Shown: in pieces, positions 1-8,876 of the stretch
How positions within the stretch are numbered: the stretch's first letter is position 1
Layout of the letters: each line of letters begins with the position of its first letter
NCBI RefSeq assembly: GCF_900128525.1
Contig: NZ_FQTQ01000064.1
Span: 1-64,000, forward strand
Source of the DNA: a methanotrophic endosymbiont of Bathymodiolus puteoserpentis (Logatchev)
GTDB lineage: Bacteria > Pseudomonadota > Gammaproteobacteria > Methylococcales > Methylomonadaceae
Length of the DNA: 64,000 bases
Reading direction: 5' to 3'
Translations under genes and position numbers: made by a program
Notes under the pieces: model-generated
The model's database searches: none
What the model saw: only the letters and a program-made list of their open reading frames with translations
What the model was told of the DNA's origin: nothing

Positions 1-87
1 CCTAAACTGGGGCGACATTATGAACCAGAAGCATTAGATCAGTTTTTACCCTGGGTAATGACTGAAAAAATTCCGCCTTTAAAGTAA
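1..87 (+). CDS. C-terminal end of an unidentified upstream gene (partial)
   Basis: An open frame enters from the left edge and ends at TAA (85-87), leaving 28 codons; the last residues read WVMTEKIPPLK. No family can be named from this stub. The next gene starts 28 bases downstream on the same strand with its own ribosome-binding site, so the two are probably cotranscribed. The upstream gene is therefore the best clue to what the large unknown protein does, but it lies outside the window. Confidence 0.5.
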   Translation, partial: PKLGRHYEPEALDQFLPWVMTEKIPPLK

Positions 88-115
88 ATGGAATGGTTTG
101 GCTAGGTGGGTTTAA

Positions 116-3100
116 TTGACGGTTACAAATAAACAGCATGCTAAAAGGGAGTTCATTAAAGTAGTTGGTGAAAAAGTTGAACAATTAATTAGAGCTGTAG
201 ATCAAAATACCAAAGAATCACAAGCGCAAGAGAATATGTTGGGTTTTTTGCGAAGGATTATGATTGAACTAGCGACTGCAATTGAAGGTAATAGTGTAAA
301 TTATGAGCCTTGTTTGCCTTCTGGAAAAACAGAAACAATGGGCATTATGTGTCTTATACAAAAATTTAGAGAAATAAAAGAAACGCTTAGAAATACAGCA
401 ATTCTGTCTCTAGGAGAAATATTAGAGATACGTTCCTATTACACTATTTTTTTAGAAAGCATTTCTTCATTTATTATCTTGTTAGATGAGTTTTATTCTT
501 TTTATGCGACCAGCACAAATTTCGCAACAGAGCTAGGGGATGATTATTTTTATACCCAATATGATGAAATTAAAAGTACTTTAACATCTCTAAAACGCCA
601 GATTTATTGGGCTATTAACAAGGTTGAAGAGATAGAAAGAGCTTATGTTTTAAATCATCCTGGTCGAGTTAACCTAAGTGTTGAAAATAGTATTGATTGG
701 GATGAAACGCCTACCATTTATGAAAATACAACCATTGCAAACGGTCATATTTTACATTTTAAGCAAAAATGGAAAGCGGCTGGATTTTCTCTAGGAGACT
801 GCCTTTACAGCTTGCCCTTGGCTCCTTGTCAAGAAAAACAGATTGCTATTATTGATTGGGATAGAAAAGAACAAGGAAGTAGAGCAGAAGCATCAATAGC
901 TGTTGATGAACTTCAGGCTGATATATCGAGAGATAGAGATATTACAGAAATAATAAACTCATCTTTTGGTGAATCTATTAACGCATCATCTACAAATAGC
1001 ACTAGTTCAACTAGTGCGGGTATTGCAGCAGGTATAGGGGGATTTATTGGTAAGGCTATTTTTGGTGTTGTTGGAGGAGTATCGCATTCAGGCGCATCAT
1101 CAAACTCAACAGCAACGCAAAATTCATCTAGGAATATATCAGCAAGCTCCCTTAATAGGATGCAAGACAGTACATCCCAATCGGCATCTAGTTTACGAAG
1201 CCAAAGAAGTACAGTTATTCAAGCGGTAGCGCAAAATGAGTCTGTTAGTGCGCAAACTGAAGTGATCAAAAATAATAATCATTGTCATGCCATGACGATA
1301 GAGTATTTTGAAGTACTAAGGCATTACGCAATAGAACAACAACTTGTTGATGTGCAGGAATGTCTTTTTGTGCCAATGCCTATGAGTCATTTTGATCATA
1401 AAAAGGTACTACGCTGGAAAAATACCCTACAAAAAACGATCTATGGACGAAAGCTGAGAAGAGGTTTTGATGCAATTGAACGTATTGAATCAAACTATGT
1501 TAATTCAGACCTTCCTGCTGGTAGTTATGCTAATGAAGTAATTGAAGAGTTTTCTGGGTATTTTACCATTTCTTTTGAATTGACAAGACCGTTCATAAAA
1601 TCTATAGATGAAGCAACTAAAACGGAGGAGTACGATCTTTCAGTCCCTTTTCCTTGGTTTTCTGGGCGGATGGTTTTCCATTTAGAAAGAGACGTGCCGC
1701 TAACAGAGGCCGAAAAAGATATTATATTTGAAGAGCAATATGTGCCGGATATCGTCAGATCTTTTATAGACAGGCTACAAGTGGATGCCATTGCTGATGA
1801 TGGACGAGAAGAGAAACTAGAACTTGATGTAACACTTCTTTCAAATTATAGAAAAGGAGCAGTTCTTAGGGTGAGTATTGCCAGCAAGGCAAAACAAAAT
1901 ATTTCTCGGGCACAAATTAAACACTTACGTTTTAGAGCCAATACAGATGTTAAGGCTTCTTCAAAAATAATTTTGCGTTCAGTATATTTACATTATAGAA
2001 CAAAACATTTAAGTGAATATATTGTGCGTAATAGTCGTGTTAATAACGATATTATAAACGCTTCAATTTTAGGTGGCCTAATTACAGTAACAGATGCTGC
2101 CTTAATGTATGCGCCTTTAAATGATAGAGAAATAAGAAACCCTAGAAAAGAAGACCAGGATGCAGCATCTACATTAGTTAGTTTTTTAAACGAGCATATG
2201 GAAATGTCACATAAAATGATTTGGTCCAGTATGGATGCCAGTCGTCTATTTGGTTTGCTTGATGGGTTTATTGCACCCTATAGTGGCGGTAAAAGTGTTG
2301 CGAGTGTCGTAGAAAACAAAGTAATGGGTATTGTAGGCAATAACTTGGTTCTAAAAGTTATTCCGGGTGAGCGGCTTGATCCAGTATTTAAAGGCGTAGA
2401 AAATCTTTTAGAGTATTATAAACCTACTACAAAACCAGATCCTTTTAGAGTCAGTGTGCCAACCAAAGGGGTCTATGCTGAAGCAGTTATGGGACAGTGT
2501 AATAGTTGTGAAGAGATCGATGAAACGAGACATTGGCGATTTAATGACGAGCCTTGCGGTACTAAACCGACAGCTATAGACCCGATCTCTACCGCAAGTA
2601 GGCGTAGTGATCCAGGCAACTTACAGGTTAAAGATTTACCTGCTAATATTATTAATCTGCAAACAGCACCTTCAGCGCCTAACCCAACAGGTCTTTCAGC
2701 CGCTTTTGGGCTTCTTGGTAAGGGAGATTCCTTTAATGATTTAACGGGCTTAGCAGGTACTCAGGCCAATGCTTTAGGCGCATTGCAAACAACCTCAAAA
2801 AGTGTTACTGATCTTGCTAATATTTCTAAAGATTTTGCTGGTCTTGCAGTTATGGCGAATCAGAAAAAAGATGGTGCTAAACAAATAGAGCAGATAAAAA
2901 AATTAAATAAAGATGGATATTTGAATGATGAGGAAACCAACGAACAAATTAAAAAAGTATTGGATTCCTATACGGATGCTGCAAAAAGTGTCACAAAGAA
3001 TGAAGAAAAACCAATAACTACAAAGGAAATAGAAGAGGTTGCTAAAGCCTCTGATGCTAGCAAGGTTGATGTTGTGGTAGATAAAAAAGCAGGCACAATA

Positions 3101-3748
3101 AGTACAAAATCCAACAGGAGCAAACCAAGAGCAAAGAAAATTGAAAAGAAAAAATTAGTTATTGCTTTTAATATTGCTGATAGTGCAGCGTTACCAATGC
3201 ACGGGCTGATAAATGCAGATATAAAACTCCTTCTCCCAGACGCTGAAAAAGAGATATTACCTACGTTTTTTGTCAATCGTGGACTATCAACTGTGACGGT
3301 AGAAATGGATATACAATCTGGAGCAAGAGGCCAGTTACATGTGGAATTCCTCTCGGCAAAAAATCCTTATAAGCCAGCATTTGCATCAGATGATATTGAT
3401 GAAAGCTTCCCCTATAAAGGTAATGAGACATTTACTATTCCTAATGATAATGGCCCTTTGGTTTTCAAAATAGCACCAGCATCTAAAGAGTACACAATTA
3501 TATCTACTAGTAAGCAAGGTGCAATTCAAGCAATTAGTAGTAGTGAGAAAGTGACGAAAGGAGGTAAGGTCTATGCTGAAGCAGAAGGAGGTCTGCCGTT
3601 TATAACTAAGGTCAAGGGCGGTGTTGAAGTTAGTGGAAGTTTAGAAGATACAAATACTATTGTTGATTCCACGATGCAAGAAGGTGAATTAGGAATAGCG
3701 TATAAGGTGAGACTGCCAACTGGAGGGCTTGTGGTTGAGCAAGAATAA
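116..3748 (+). CDS. Large protein of unknown function, 1210 residues
   Basis: I do not recognise a named family. The start is TTG at 116, supported by AGGTGGG at 104-110; the next in-frame Met is residue 41. No N-terminal signal peptide is visible. Residues 1-180 are mostly helical. Residues about 205-250 hold a compact motif (GDCLYSLPLAPCQEKQIAII). Residues 283-360 are Ser/Thr/Asn/Gln-rich and enclose a Gly/Ile/Val stretch (301-323) that could insert in a membrane or be a flexible linker. Residues 388-460 (NHCHAMTIEYFEVLRHY) and 640-770 (LLDGFIAPYSGGKSVASVVE) look like conserved cores. A CNSC pair sits at 795-798. Residues 900-1010 are Lys/Glu-rich and helical, and 1010-1210 are beta-rich and Gly-rich. 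The gene ends next to a decayed toxin-antitoxin locus, which suggests an accessory region. A structural or cell-envelope role is only a guess. Confidence 0.85.
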   Translation: MTVTNKQHAKREFIKVVGEKVEQLIRAVDQNTKESQAQENMLGFLRRIMIELATAIEGNSVNYEPCLPSGKTETMGIMCLIQKFREIKETLRNTAILSLGEILEIRSYYTIFLESISSFIILLDEFYSFYATSTNFATELGDDYFYTQYDEIKSTLTSLKRQIYWAINKVEEIERAYVLNHPGRVNLSVENSIDWDETPTIYENTTIANGHILHFKQKWKAAGFSLGDCLYSLPLAPCQEKQIAIIDWDRKEQGSRAEASIAVDELQADISRDRDITEIINSSFGESINASSTNSTSSTSAGIAAGIGGFIGKAIFGVVGGVSHSGASSNSTATQNSSRNISASSLNRMQDSTSQSASSLRSQRSTVIQAVAQNESVSAQTEVIKNNNHCHAMTIEYFEVLRHYAIEQQLVDVQECLFVPMPMSHFDHKKVLRWKNTLQKTIYGRKLRRGFDAIERIESNYVNSDLPAGSYANEVIEEFSGYFTISFELTRPFIKSIDEATKTEEYDLSVPFPWFSGRMVFHLERDVPLTEAEKDIIFEEQYVPDIVRSFIDRLQVDAIADDGREEKLELDVTLLSNYRKGAVLRVSIASKAKQNISRAQIKHLRFRANTDVKASSKIILRSVYLHYRTKHLSEYIVRNSRVNNDIINASILGGLITVTDAALMYAPLNDREIRNPRKEDQDAASTLVSFLNEHMEMSHKMIWSSMDASRLFGLLDGFIAPYSGGKSVASVVENKVMGIVGNNLVLKVIPGERLDPVFKGVENLLEYYKPTTKPDPFRVSVPTKGVYAEAVMGQCNSCEEIDETRHWRFNDEPCGTKPTAIDPISTASRRSDPGNLQVKDLPANIINLQTAPSAPNPTGLSAAFGLLGKGDSFNDLTGLAGTQANALGALQTTSKSVTDLANISKDFAGLAVMANQKKDGAKQIEQIKKLNKDGYLNDEETNEQIKKVLDSYTDAAKSVTKNEEKPITTKEIEEVAKASDASKVDVVVDKKAGTISTKSNRSKPRAKKIEKKKLVIAFNIADSAALPMHGLINADIKLLLPDAEKEILPTFFVNRGLSTVTVEMDIQSGARGQLHVEFLSAKNPYKPAFASDDIDESFPYKGNETFTIPNDNGPLVFKIAPASKEYTIISTSKQGAIQAISSSEKVTKGGKVYAEAEGGLPFITKVKGGVEVSGSLEDTNTIVDSTMQEGELGIAYKVRLPTGGLVVEQE

Positions 3749-3785
3749 AACGAGTGTAATTATTTTTAATAAAAACTCGTATGTT

Positions 3786-3871
3786 GGGATAGCGTCGTTT
3801 TCTTGGAGTATTAATTGTTGCTGCCGGTAGATTGGCTTGTTACTAATGCTGGAAAGTACTGACGCTATTCC
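3786..3871. repeat. Near-perfect 11-bp inverted repeat around the vapC tail
   Basis: GGGATAGCGTC (3786-3796) faces GACGCTATTCC (3861-3871), matching at 10 of 11 positions when one arm is reversed. The 64 bases between hold the surviving 3' end of the broken vapC gene. It could be a scar of the event that removed the middle of vapC, or chance. No transposase or target duplication is visible. Confidence 0.35.
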
Positions 3872-4059
3872 ACGCTAAGCACTATAGCCAAGCCATGTCC
3901 AACTGTCCCTACTGAACACTCAGCATAGATGATAGGGTTAATCACGAAAGTATTGTTTTGATCTAATTTTTCAAGTGTAGATGCACTCCATTCAAACCAA
4001 GCGCTTTTGGGGTCGGCTAAATCAGTGACCACACAAGTATCAATTAAGATGATGGCCAT
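3811..4059 (-). pseudogene. vapC: VapC-like PIN-domain toxin, internally deleted
   Basis: The ATG at 4059 opens with IILIDTCVVTDL, a typical PIN N-terminus with the first catalytic Asp, and continues through PIIYAECS, which carries the conserved Glu. The frame then reads unrelated residues to a TAG at 3865-3867. In the same frame, directly after that stop, comes RQYFPALVTS, which resembles the usual VapC C-terminus (RYRxYFPxL), ending at TAA 3811-3813. A normal VapC has about 130 residues, so roughly the central half, with the later acidic active-site residues, is missing. The ribonuclease toxin should be inactive. The start overlaps the antitoxin gene by 16 bases, as in intact pairs. Confidence 0.7.
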
Positions 4060-4289
4060 GCTTCATCCCGCGTTAAAGCCATGATTTCATCGGTGCTCAT
4101 CGTGAGTTTTCCGGTTTTGTGAGCCGTTCTAAAGCGACTTACTGTTTTATCTGAGGATTTAGCTTTGGCAAGATACCAGCGACCGTTTTCATCTTGTAAA
4201 AACTCAACTTCGGTTTGAGCTGGAATAATCCCCATACTTTCCCGTACACCTTTGGGAATAGTTACCTGGCCTTTACTGGTTACGTGCAT
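4044..4289 (-). CDS. vapB: AbrB/SpoVT-type antitoxin (VapB-like)
   Basis: An 81-residue protein begins MHVTSKGQVTIPKGVRE, the swapped-hairpin DNA-binding signature of the AbrB/MazE superfamily, followed by an acidic C-terminus (STDEIMALTRDEAW) of the kind that grips a PIN toxin. The start chosen is ATG 4289 because GGAGGA lies seven bases upstream; an ATG at 4304 falls inside that ribosome-binding site and is unlikely. The antitoxin frame is intact while the adjacent toxin is broken. Such proteins usually repress their own promoter, but no clear operator was found upstream. Confidence 0.8.
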   Translation of the reverse strand: MHVTSKGQVTIPKGVRESMGIIPAQTEVEFLQDENGRWYLAKAKSSDKTVSRFRTAHKTGKLTMSTDEIMALTRDEAWPSS

Positions 4290-4404
4290 TGTGCTGTCCT
4301 CCATAAGTAATAATTTAATCGTAATGCTTTTTGGTTTTTAAATCAATGATTTAACTTTGTTGTTTTGTTTATTGTATTTTGATATAACAAAAATTAATTA
4401 TTGT

Positions 4405-4554
4405 ATGAACAAAATTAAAACTATGTTTATAAAATCCACTTTTTACCTAATCTTATTTATGCCATTACAGGCGATAGCTTGGGATGATGCGCGGGTTTTA
4501 GCTATACTAATCCAACGTAAGTATTGGCTTAAATATTGGGGGGGCACTATATAA
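4405..4554 (+). pseudogene. Short signal-peptide ORF, probably a truncated secreted protein
   Basis: From ATG 4405 the frame gives Lys residues, then a hydrophobic stretch (FYLILFMPLQAIA) ending in AIA, a good signal-peptidase I site, then WDDARV and a stop at residue 50. The mature part would be only about 23 residues. No ribosome-binding site is obvious. It is most likely the start of a secreted-protein gene cut off by later sequence, though a small exported peptide cannot be excluded. Confidence 0.3.
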
Positions 4555-4915
4555 TTCGTGAGTCTGTTAATGTGGAAAAGTGCTCCACTAAGCTACAATT
4601 TATAATGACATCAGCAATAAAAATAATATGATAGCTATCTTGTCATATTTAAATTTCTTTTAATGCATTGACCCTGTGGTCGCTGCCAGCGGATAATGAG
4701 ACGTTACAAAAAACGATATAATTGCTTGTTCTTTAATTATTATTAGTCTCATCGTTTTATGGCTTACTTCAGAGGTACTGTGCTAACTTGGGTTATGGTG
4801 GCTAATTAAGGGGATATATATTTTTAAAACTCGAAATTTAAGATATGTCGTTCTAGCAGTACTTTCGGAGTATTATTGATTTTTGCTGCTTAAGCTAAAA
4901 GTTTGAGGTAGTTCT
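4555..4915. other. Gene-free spacer of 361 bases before the LysR gene
   Basis: No convincing coding frame is present. It holds a small hairpin (GTGGA 4572-4576 with TCCAC 4584-4588), a pair of 7-bp inverted arms (ATGAGAC 4696-4702, GTCTCAT 4746-4752) and a TATAAT at 4717-4722 without a good -35. LysR-type genes often have their target promoter nearby, so regulatory sites may lie here, but none can be named. Confidence 0.4.
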
Positions 4916-5818
4916 ATGGATAAATTAACGGGAATGAAGGTGTTTACCAGTGTTGCCAAGGCTGGGAGCTTTGTTGGTGGTGCAAAAGAAATGTCTATCT
5001 CTCGGGCGATGGCAACCAAGCATATTGGGCACTTGGAGGGCTATTTAGGCGCTCGCTTATTTAACCGGACCACACGTAGCTTAAGCTTAACGGATGTCGG
5101 TGCGGCTTATTTGCAGCGGTGTCGAATCATTCTTGCTGAGATTGATGAAATGGAAGATGCAGTCACACAACTGCATACTGAACCTAGAGGAAAGTTAAAA
5201 ATCAGCGCTCCACCTATTATTGGTGCTTTATATATTGCCCCTGCCGTTACTGAGTTTTTGGCAATGCATAAAGACTTATCGGTTAATTTAGTGTTACAGA
5301 GTAGTGTGGGTGACTTGGTTGATGAGGGCATTGATATTGCGATTACCTTTGGTGGCTTAGAGGATACCAGCCATATTGCTAAAAAGCTCGCTAGCTCGCC
5401 TTTATTGGTTTGTGGGTCTCCGGCTTATTTTAAAAAACAGGGTAAACCTCTGGTGCCAGATGATTTATTGCATCATGGTTGTTTGGTGAATTGGGCTATA
5501 CCTCCACGTAATAAATGGATTTTTAGGGGCTTAGAAGGTAAAAAAGAGGTGCTTGTTTCTGGGCGAATGCAAGCTAATGCGGCAGATCCGATTCGTATCG
5601 CTGCCAAAAAAGGCTTAGGTTTAGTGATGTTGCCTGAATATATTGTTGCTCGAGATATCGAAAAAGGTTATTTACAGGTTGTTTTAGATGATTATGCAGT
5701 AGAACCTATGAAGATTCATGCGCTTTATCCACATCGAAAATATTTGTCTGCTAAAGTACGTACTTTTTTAGTGTTTCTTGAAGAGTGGCTGAAAACAAAA
5801 TCTGCAGTTCGTGAATAA
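4916..5818 (+). CDS. LysR-family transcriptional regulator
   Basis: A 300-residue protein with the standard LysR plan. An N-terminal winged helix-turn-helix (residues 1-60) contains MKVFTSVAKAGSFVGGAKEM and ends with LGARLFNRTTRSLSLTDVG, and a periplasmic-binding-like effector domain covers about 90-295. It resembles the DsdC/AaeR-like subgroup with the RGKLKISAP linker. GAGGT precedes the ATG. The next gene overlaps its end by eight bases, so the two are cotranscribed. The effector cannot be read from sequence. Confidence 0.92.
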   Translation: MDKLTGMKVFTSVAKAGSFVGGAKEMSISRAMATKHIGHLEGYLGARLFNRTTRSLSLTDVGAAYLQRCRIILAEIDEMEDAVTQLHTEPRGKLKISAPPIIGALYIAPAVTEFLAMHKDLSVNLVLQSSVGDLVDEGIDIAITFGGLEDTSHIAKKLASSPLLVCGSPAYFKKQGKPLVPDDLLHHGCLVNWAIPPRNKWIFRGLEGKKEVLVSGRMQANAADPIRIAAKKGLGLVMLPEYIVARDIEKGYLQVVLDDYAVEPMKIHALYPHRKYLSAKVRTFLVFLEEWLKTKSAVRE

Positions 5819-6392
5819 GGCGCTGGTTGAGAAATGGAATACTATTTATTCTGAGAGTATTATGTCGGAGGCTATTGCTAGTAAGGTTTTAAGCGATAAC
5901 CTTTACTTATTGCCTCAGGCAGGGAATGCATTGGATTTGGCTTGTGGTTTGGGTGCTAATGCTCTATTGTTAGCTCAGCAGGGTATGACTGTGCAGGCAT
6001 GGGATATTTCCACGCTTGCCTTGCAAAAATTACAAGTGCAGGCAAGCACTGAAGCCTTAGCAGTTAAGACATTCACCAAAGAAATCACTCCGTATAGTTT
6101 TTCTAAAAACAGTTTTGATGTCGTCGTTGTAGGGCGATTTCTTGACCGTTCGATTTGTAATGCGATAATGGAATGTTTAAAGCCGAATGGCTTGCTTTTT
6201 TATCAAACTTATACGCAACATAAAGTTTATCTGCATGGGCCTAAAAATCCAAAATTTTTACTTGCAGATAATGAGTTGTTAAGTTTATTTTCCCCGATGA
6301 AGGTTATTTATTATCGTGAAAATAGTGCCGTAGGTGATACAAGGCAAGGTTTGAGGAATGAAGCGCAGTTTATTGGGCAAAAGCGTGGCTAA
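5811..6392 (+). CDS. Class I SAM-dependent methyltransferase, TehB-like
   Basis: A 193-residue protein with the SAM-binding glycine motif ALDLACGLGANALLLA (residues about 41-56), an acidic strand end (AWDIS) and later FDVVVVGRFLDR. The size and ALDLACGLGAN motif resemble the tellurite-resistance TehB-like group, but the substrate is unknown. It starts at GTG 5811, inside the end of the LysR gene, which implies translational coupling. Confidence 0.8.
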   Translation: MNKALVEKWNTIYSESIMSEAIASKVLSDNLYLLPQAGNALDLACGLGANALLLAQQGMTVQAWDISTLALQKLQVQASTEALAVKTFTKEITPYSFSKNSFDVVVVGRFLDRSICNAIMECLKPNGLLFYQTYTQHKVYLHGPKNPKFLLADNELLSLFSPMKVIYYRENSAVGDTRQGLRNEAQFIGQKRG

Positions 6393-6433
6393 TTGCTTTA
6401 AGTTAATTGCCTATAAACTCATAGAGTGAACGT

Positions 6434-6829
6434 ATGATAGAGAATTTAACACCCCAGCAGTCTTGGACATATATGCAGGAAAATCCTTCTGCAGTAATGA
6501 TTGATGTCAGAACTAAAGTTGAGCATGGTTTTGTGGGACATCCCTTAGCGGCAGTGCATATACCTTGGAAAGAGTTTCCAGATTGGCAAGTTAATACGCA
6601 ATTTGTTGAGCAAGTAAAAGTAGCTGTTAATAATGATGTAACAAGGCCTGTGTTACTTTTATGTCGTAGTGGTCAGCGCTCTCTTGATGCGGCACAAGCC
6701 TTAAATGAAGCTGGTTTTGCGCATTCAATTAATATACTGGATGGCTTTGAAGGTGCTTTAGATGATAATAAACATCGAGGCAATCTTAGTGGCTGGCGCT
6801 ATTGCCAACTACCTTGGGAACAAAGTTAA
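6434..6829 (+). CDS. Rhodanese-like sulfurtransferase domain protein
   Basis: A single rhodanese domain of 131 residues. AVMIDVRTKVEH is the entry motif, and LLLCRSGQRS carries the active-site Cys in a six-residue loop, followed by the AAQALNEAGF helix. No signal peptide or extra domain is present, so it should be a small cytoplasmic persulfide carrier. The physiological acceptor is unknown. It sits 41 bases after the methyltransferase gene. Confidence 0.9.
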   Translation: MIENLTPQQSWTYMQENPSAVMIDVRTKVEHGFVGHPLAAVHIPWKEFPDWQVNTQFVEQVKVAVNNDVTRPVLLLCRSGQRSLDAAQALNEAGFAHSINILDGFEGALDDNKHRGNLSGWRYCQLPWEQS

Positions 6830-6838
6830 TAATTACAC

Positions 6839-6852
6839 TGTTTGATCAAACA
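6839..6852. promoter_or_regulatory. Perfect 14-bp palindrome upstream of typA
   Basis: TGTTTGATCAAACA is an uninterrupted palindrome 33 bases before the typA GTG and 9 bases after the rhodanese stop. It has no T-run and no loop, so it looks more like a protein-binding site than a terminator. The binding factor is unknown. Confidence 0.4.
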
Positions 6853-6885
6853 TACCCTGATTTTTAAATTAACCGTACAAATAAA

Positions 6886-8691
6886 GTGATAGATAAATTA
6901 AGAAATATAGCAATTATTGCGCACGTTGACCATGGTAAAACAACTTTGGTTGATAAATTATTAGAGCAGTCAGGTACTTTTTCAGCACATGAAAAGACCA
7001 CTGAAAGGATGATGGATTCTAACGACCTTGAAAAAGAGCGTGGCATTACTATTCTGGCAAAAAATACTGCAATTGACTGGAATGGCTATCACATTAATAT
7101 TGTAGATACACCAGGACATGCTGACTTCGGTGGTGAGGTTGAGCGTGTTTTATCTATGGTTGACTCTGTGTTGTTATTGGTTGATGCTGTTGATGGACCT
7201 ATGCCACAAACACGTTTTGTAACCAAAAAAGCGTTTGCTTTGGGTTTAAAGCCTATCGTTGTTATTAACAAGGTTGATCGTCCTGGCGCTCGCCCTGATT
7301 GGGTGGTTGACCAAACATTTGATTTATTTGATAACTTGGGAGCAACGGATGAGCAGTTGGATTTTCCAATTATTTATGCGTCTGCCTTAAATGGCTTTGC
7401 GGGTTTAGAGGAGGATGTTTCGGGTGGTGATATGACACCATTATTTCAAACGATTATTGATAAAGTAACACCACCTCCTGTTGATGTTGATGCGCCTTTT
7501 CAGATGCAGGTTATCAGCTTAGATTATAATTCTTATGTGGGTGTTATCGGTGTTGGGCGTATACAGCGCGGTACAGTAAAGAGAAATCAGCCATTAACTT
7601 TAGTTGATGCTGAAGGAAATACGCGTAATGGGCGTATGTTGAAGATTTATGGTTTTAGTGGCTTAGAACGCGTTGAAGTAGATTCTGCACAAGCAGGAGA
7701 TATTATCGCTTTCTGTGGTATTGAAAATTTACAAATATCTGAAACTTTATGTCACCCTGATCATGTTGATGGATTGCCAGCTCTATCAATTGATGAGCCA
7801 ACGGTGAGTATGACTTTCCAAGTAAACAACTCTCCGTTTGCAGGAAAAGAAGGTAAGTTTATTACCACACGTCAAATTTATGATCGTTTACAAAAAGAAT
7901 TACAGCACAATGTTGCTTTACGTGTTGAGATAACGGATGATCCTGATAAGTTTAAAGTATCAGGTCGTGGTGAGTTGCATTTATCGGTTTTAATTGAAAA
8001 TATGCGTCGAGAAGGCTATGAGATGGGCGTTTCTCGGCCGCAAGTTATTATTAGAGAAATTGATGGCGTTAAATCAGAGCCTTATGAAAATGTAACCATT
8101 GAAGTTGAAGAGCAGCACCAAGGCACGATCATGGAAAAATTAGGTGATCGTAAAGGAGAGCTAAAAGATATGGTTCCAGATGGTAAAGGGCGTATTCGTC
8201 TGGAATATGTTGTGCCTTCTCGTGGATTACTGGGCTTTCAAACAGAATTTTTAACTGCAACTTCTGGTTCAGGTTTGTTCTATCACGTATTTGATCATTA
8301 CGGCGCAGTAAAAGAGGGAGCTGTGGGTAATCGAGTTCGTGGTGTACTCATTTCAATGTCTAAAGGTAAAGCCGTCGATTATTCTTTATACCCGCTACAA
8401 GCGCGTGGTGAATTGTTGGTTGTTAATGGTGATGAAATCTATGAAGGTCAATTAGTTGGAATTCATTCACGTACGAATGACTTAGTGGTTAATCCAACTA
8501 AACCAAAGCCATTAACTAACGTTCGTGCATCAGGTACAGATGAAAGTTTAACTTGTGCAAGAATTCAGAAAATGACTTTAGAGCAAGCTTTAGAGTTTAT
8601 TGCGGATGATGAGCTCGTTGAAGTGACGCCTGAGTCAATTCGGCTACGTAAAATATTATTAACTGAAAATGAGCGTAAGCGCGCTAAGTAA
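6886..8691 (+). CDS. typA: Ribosome-associated GTPase TypA/BipA
   Basis: A 601-residue translational GTPase of normal size. G1 is [15 protein letters not shown], switch [18 protein letters not shown]4 NKVD, with EF-G-like domains II, III and V and the BipA-specific C-terminus. The family binds the ribosome and helps 50S assembly and stress or cold adaptation. Translation starts at GTG 6886. A hairpin terminator follows. Confidence 0.97.
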   Translation: MIDKLRNIAIIAHVDHGKTTLVDKLLEQSGTFSAHEKTTERMMDSNDLEKERGITILAKNTAIDWNGYHINIVDTPGHADFGGEVERVLSMVDSVLLLVDAVDGPMPQTRFVTKKAFALGLKPIVVINKVDRPGARPDWVVDQTFDLFDNLGATDEQLDFPIIYASALNGFAGLEEDVSGGDMTPLFQTIIDKVTPPPVDVDAPFQMQVISLDYNSYVGVIGVGRIQRGTVKRNQPLTLVDAEGNTRNGRMLKIYGFSGLERVEVDSAQAGDIIAFCGIENLQISETLCHPDHVDGLPALSIDEPTVSMTFQVNNSPFAGKEGKFITTRQIYDRLQKELQHNVALRVEITDDPDKFKVSGRGELHLSVLIENMRREGYEMGVSRPQVIIREIDGVKSEPYENVTIEVEEQHQGTIMEKLGDRKGELKDMVPDGKGRIRLEYVVPSRGLLGFQTEFLTATSGSGLFYHVFDHYGAVKEGAVGNRVRGVLISMSKGKAVDYSLYPLQARGELLVVNGDEIYEGQLVGIHSRTNDLVVNPTKPKPLTNVRASGTDESLTCARIQKMTLEQALEFIADDELVEVTPESIRLRKILLTENERKRAK

Positions 8692-8700
8692 GAGTATCTT

Positions 8701-8726
8701 GGGGCGGGTGATGCTCGCCCCTTATA
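8701..8726 (+). terminator. Rho-independent terminator after typA
   Basis: GGGGCG (8701-8706) pairs with CGCCCC (8716-8721) across a short loop, followed by TTATATTT. It lies ten bases past the typA stop and separates it from the his genes. Confidence 0.65.
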
Positions 8727-8775
8727 TTTAGGAATGAAAATTTTATAACTTGTCTTTTTGCGCGTCTCTCCGCGG

Positions 8776-8835
8776 TATAATAGTTACATAGTTTGCTATG
8801 CGCCTTGAAGACAAGCACAAATTCTGAGTCAGAAT
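8776..8835 (+). promoter_or_regulatory. Candidate his-operon promoter -10 and operator-like dyad
   Basis: TATAAT at 8776-8781 is a perfect -10. The nearest -35-like TTGTCT (8750-8755) is 20 bases away, so the promoter may depend on an activator. Forty bases downstream is the perfect dyad ATTCTG-AGT-CAGAAT (8821-8835), placed where a repressor could act on the transcript's first bases. No his leader peptide with a run of His codons is visible. Confidence 0.4.
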
Positions 8836-8876
8836 GCACAAGTTATTTCATTTCCATTTATTAACAATATAAAAAA

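Noticed and set aside
1525-1791. Antisense open frame within the large unknown gene
   Set aside because: Shadow of the coding frame; no ribosome-binding site and low-complexity composition.
3750-3780. ACGAGT/ACTCGT as a terminator for the large gene
   Set aside because: Only six pairs with a 19-base loop and no T-run.
4696-4752. Seven-base inverted arms before the LysR gene as mobile-element ends
   Set aside because: Short arms, no target duplication, no coding content between them.
8750-8781. TTGTCT...TATAAT as a standard his promoter
   Set aside because: A 20-base spacer is too long for an unaided sigma-70 promoter; only the -10 is retained as a candidate.
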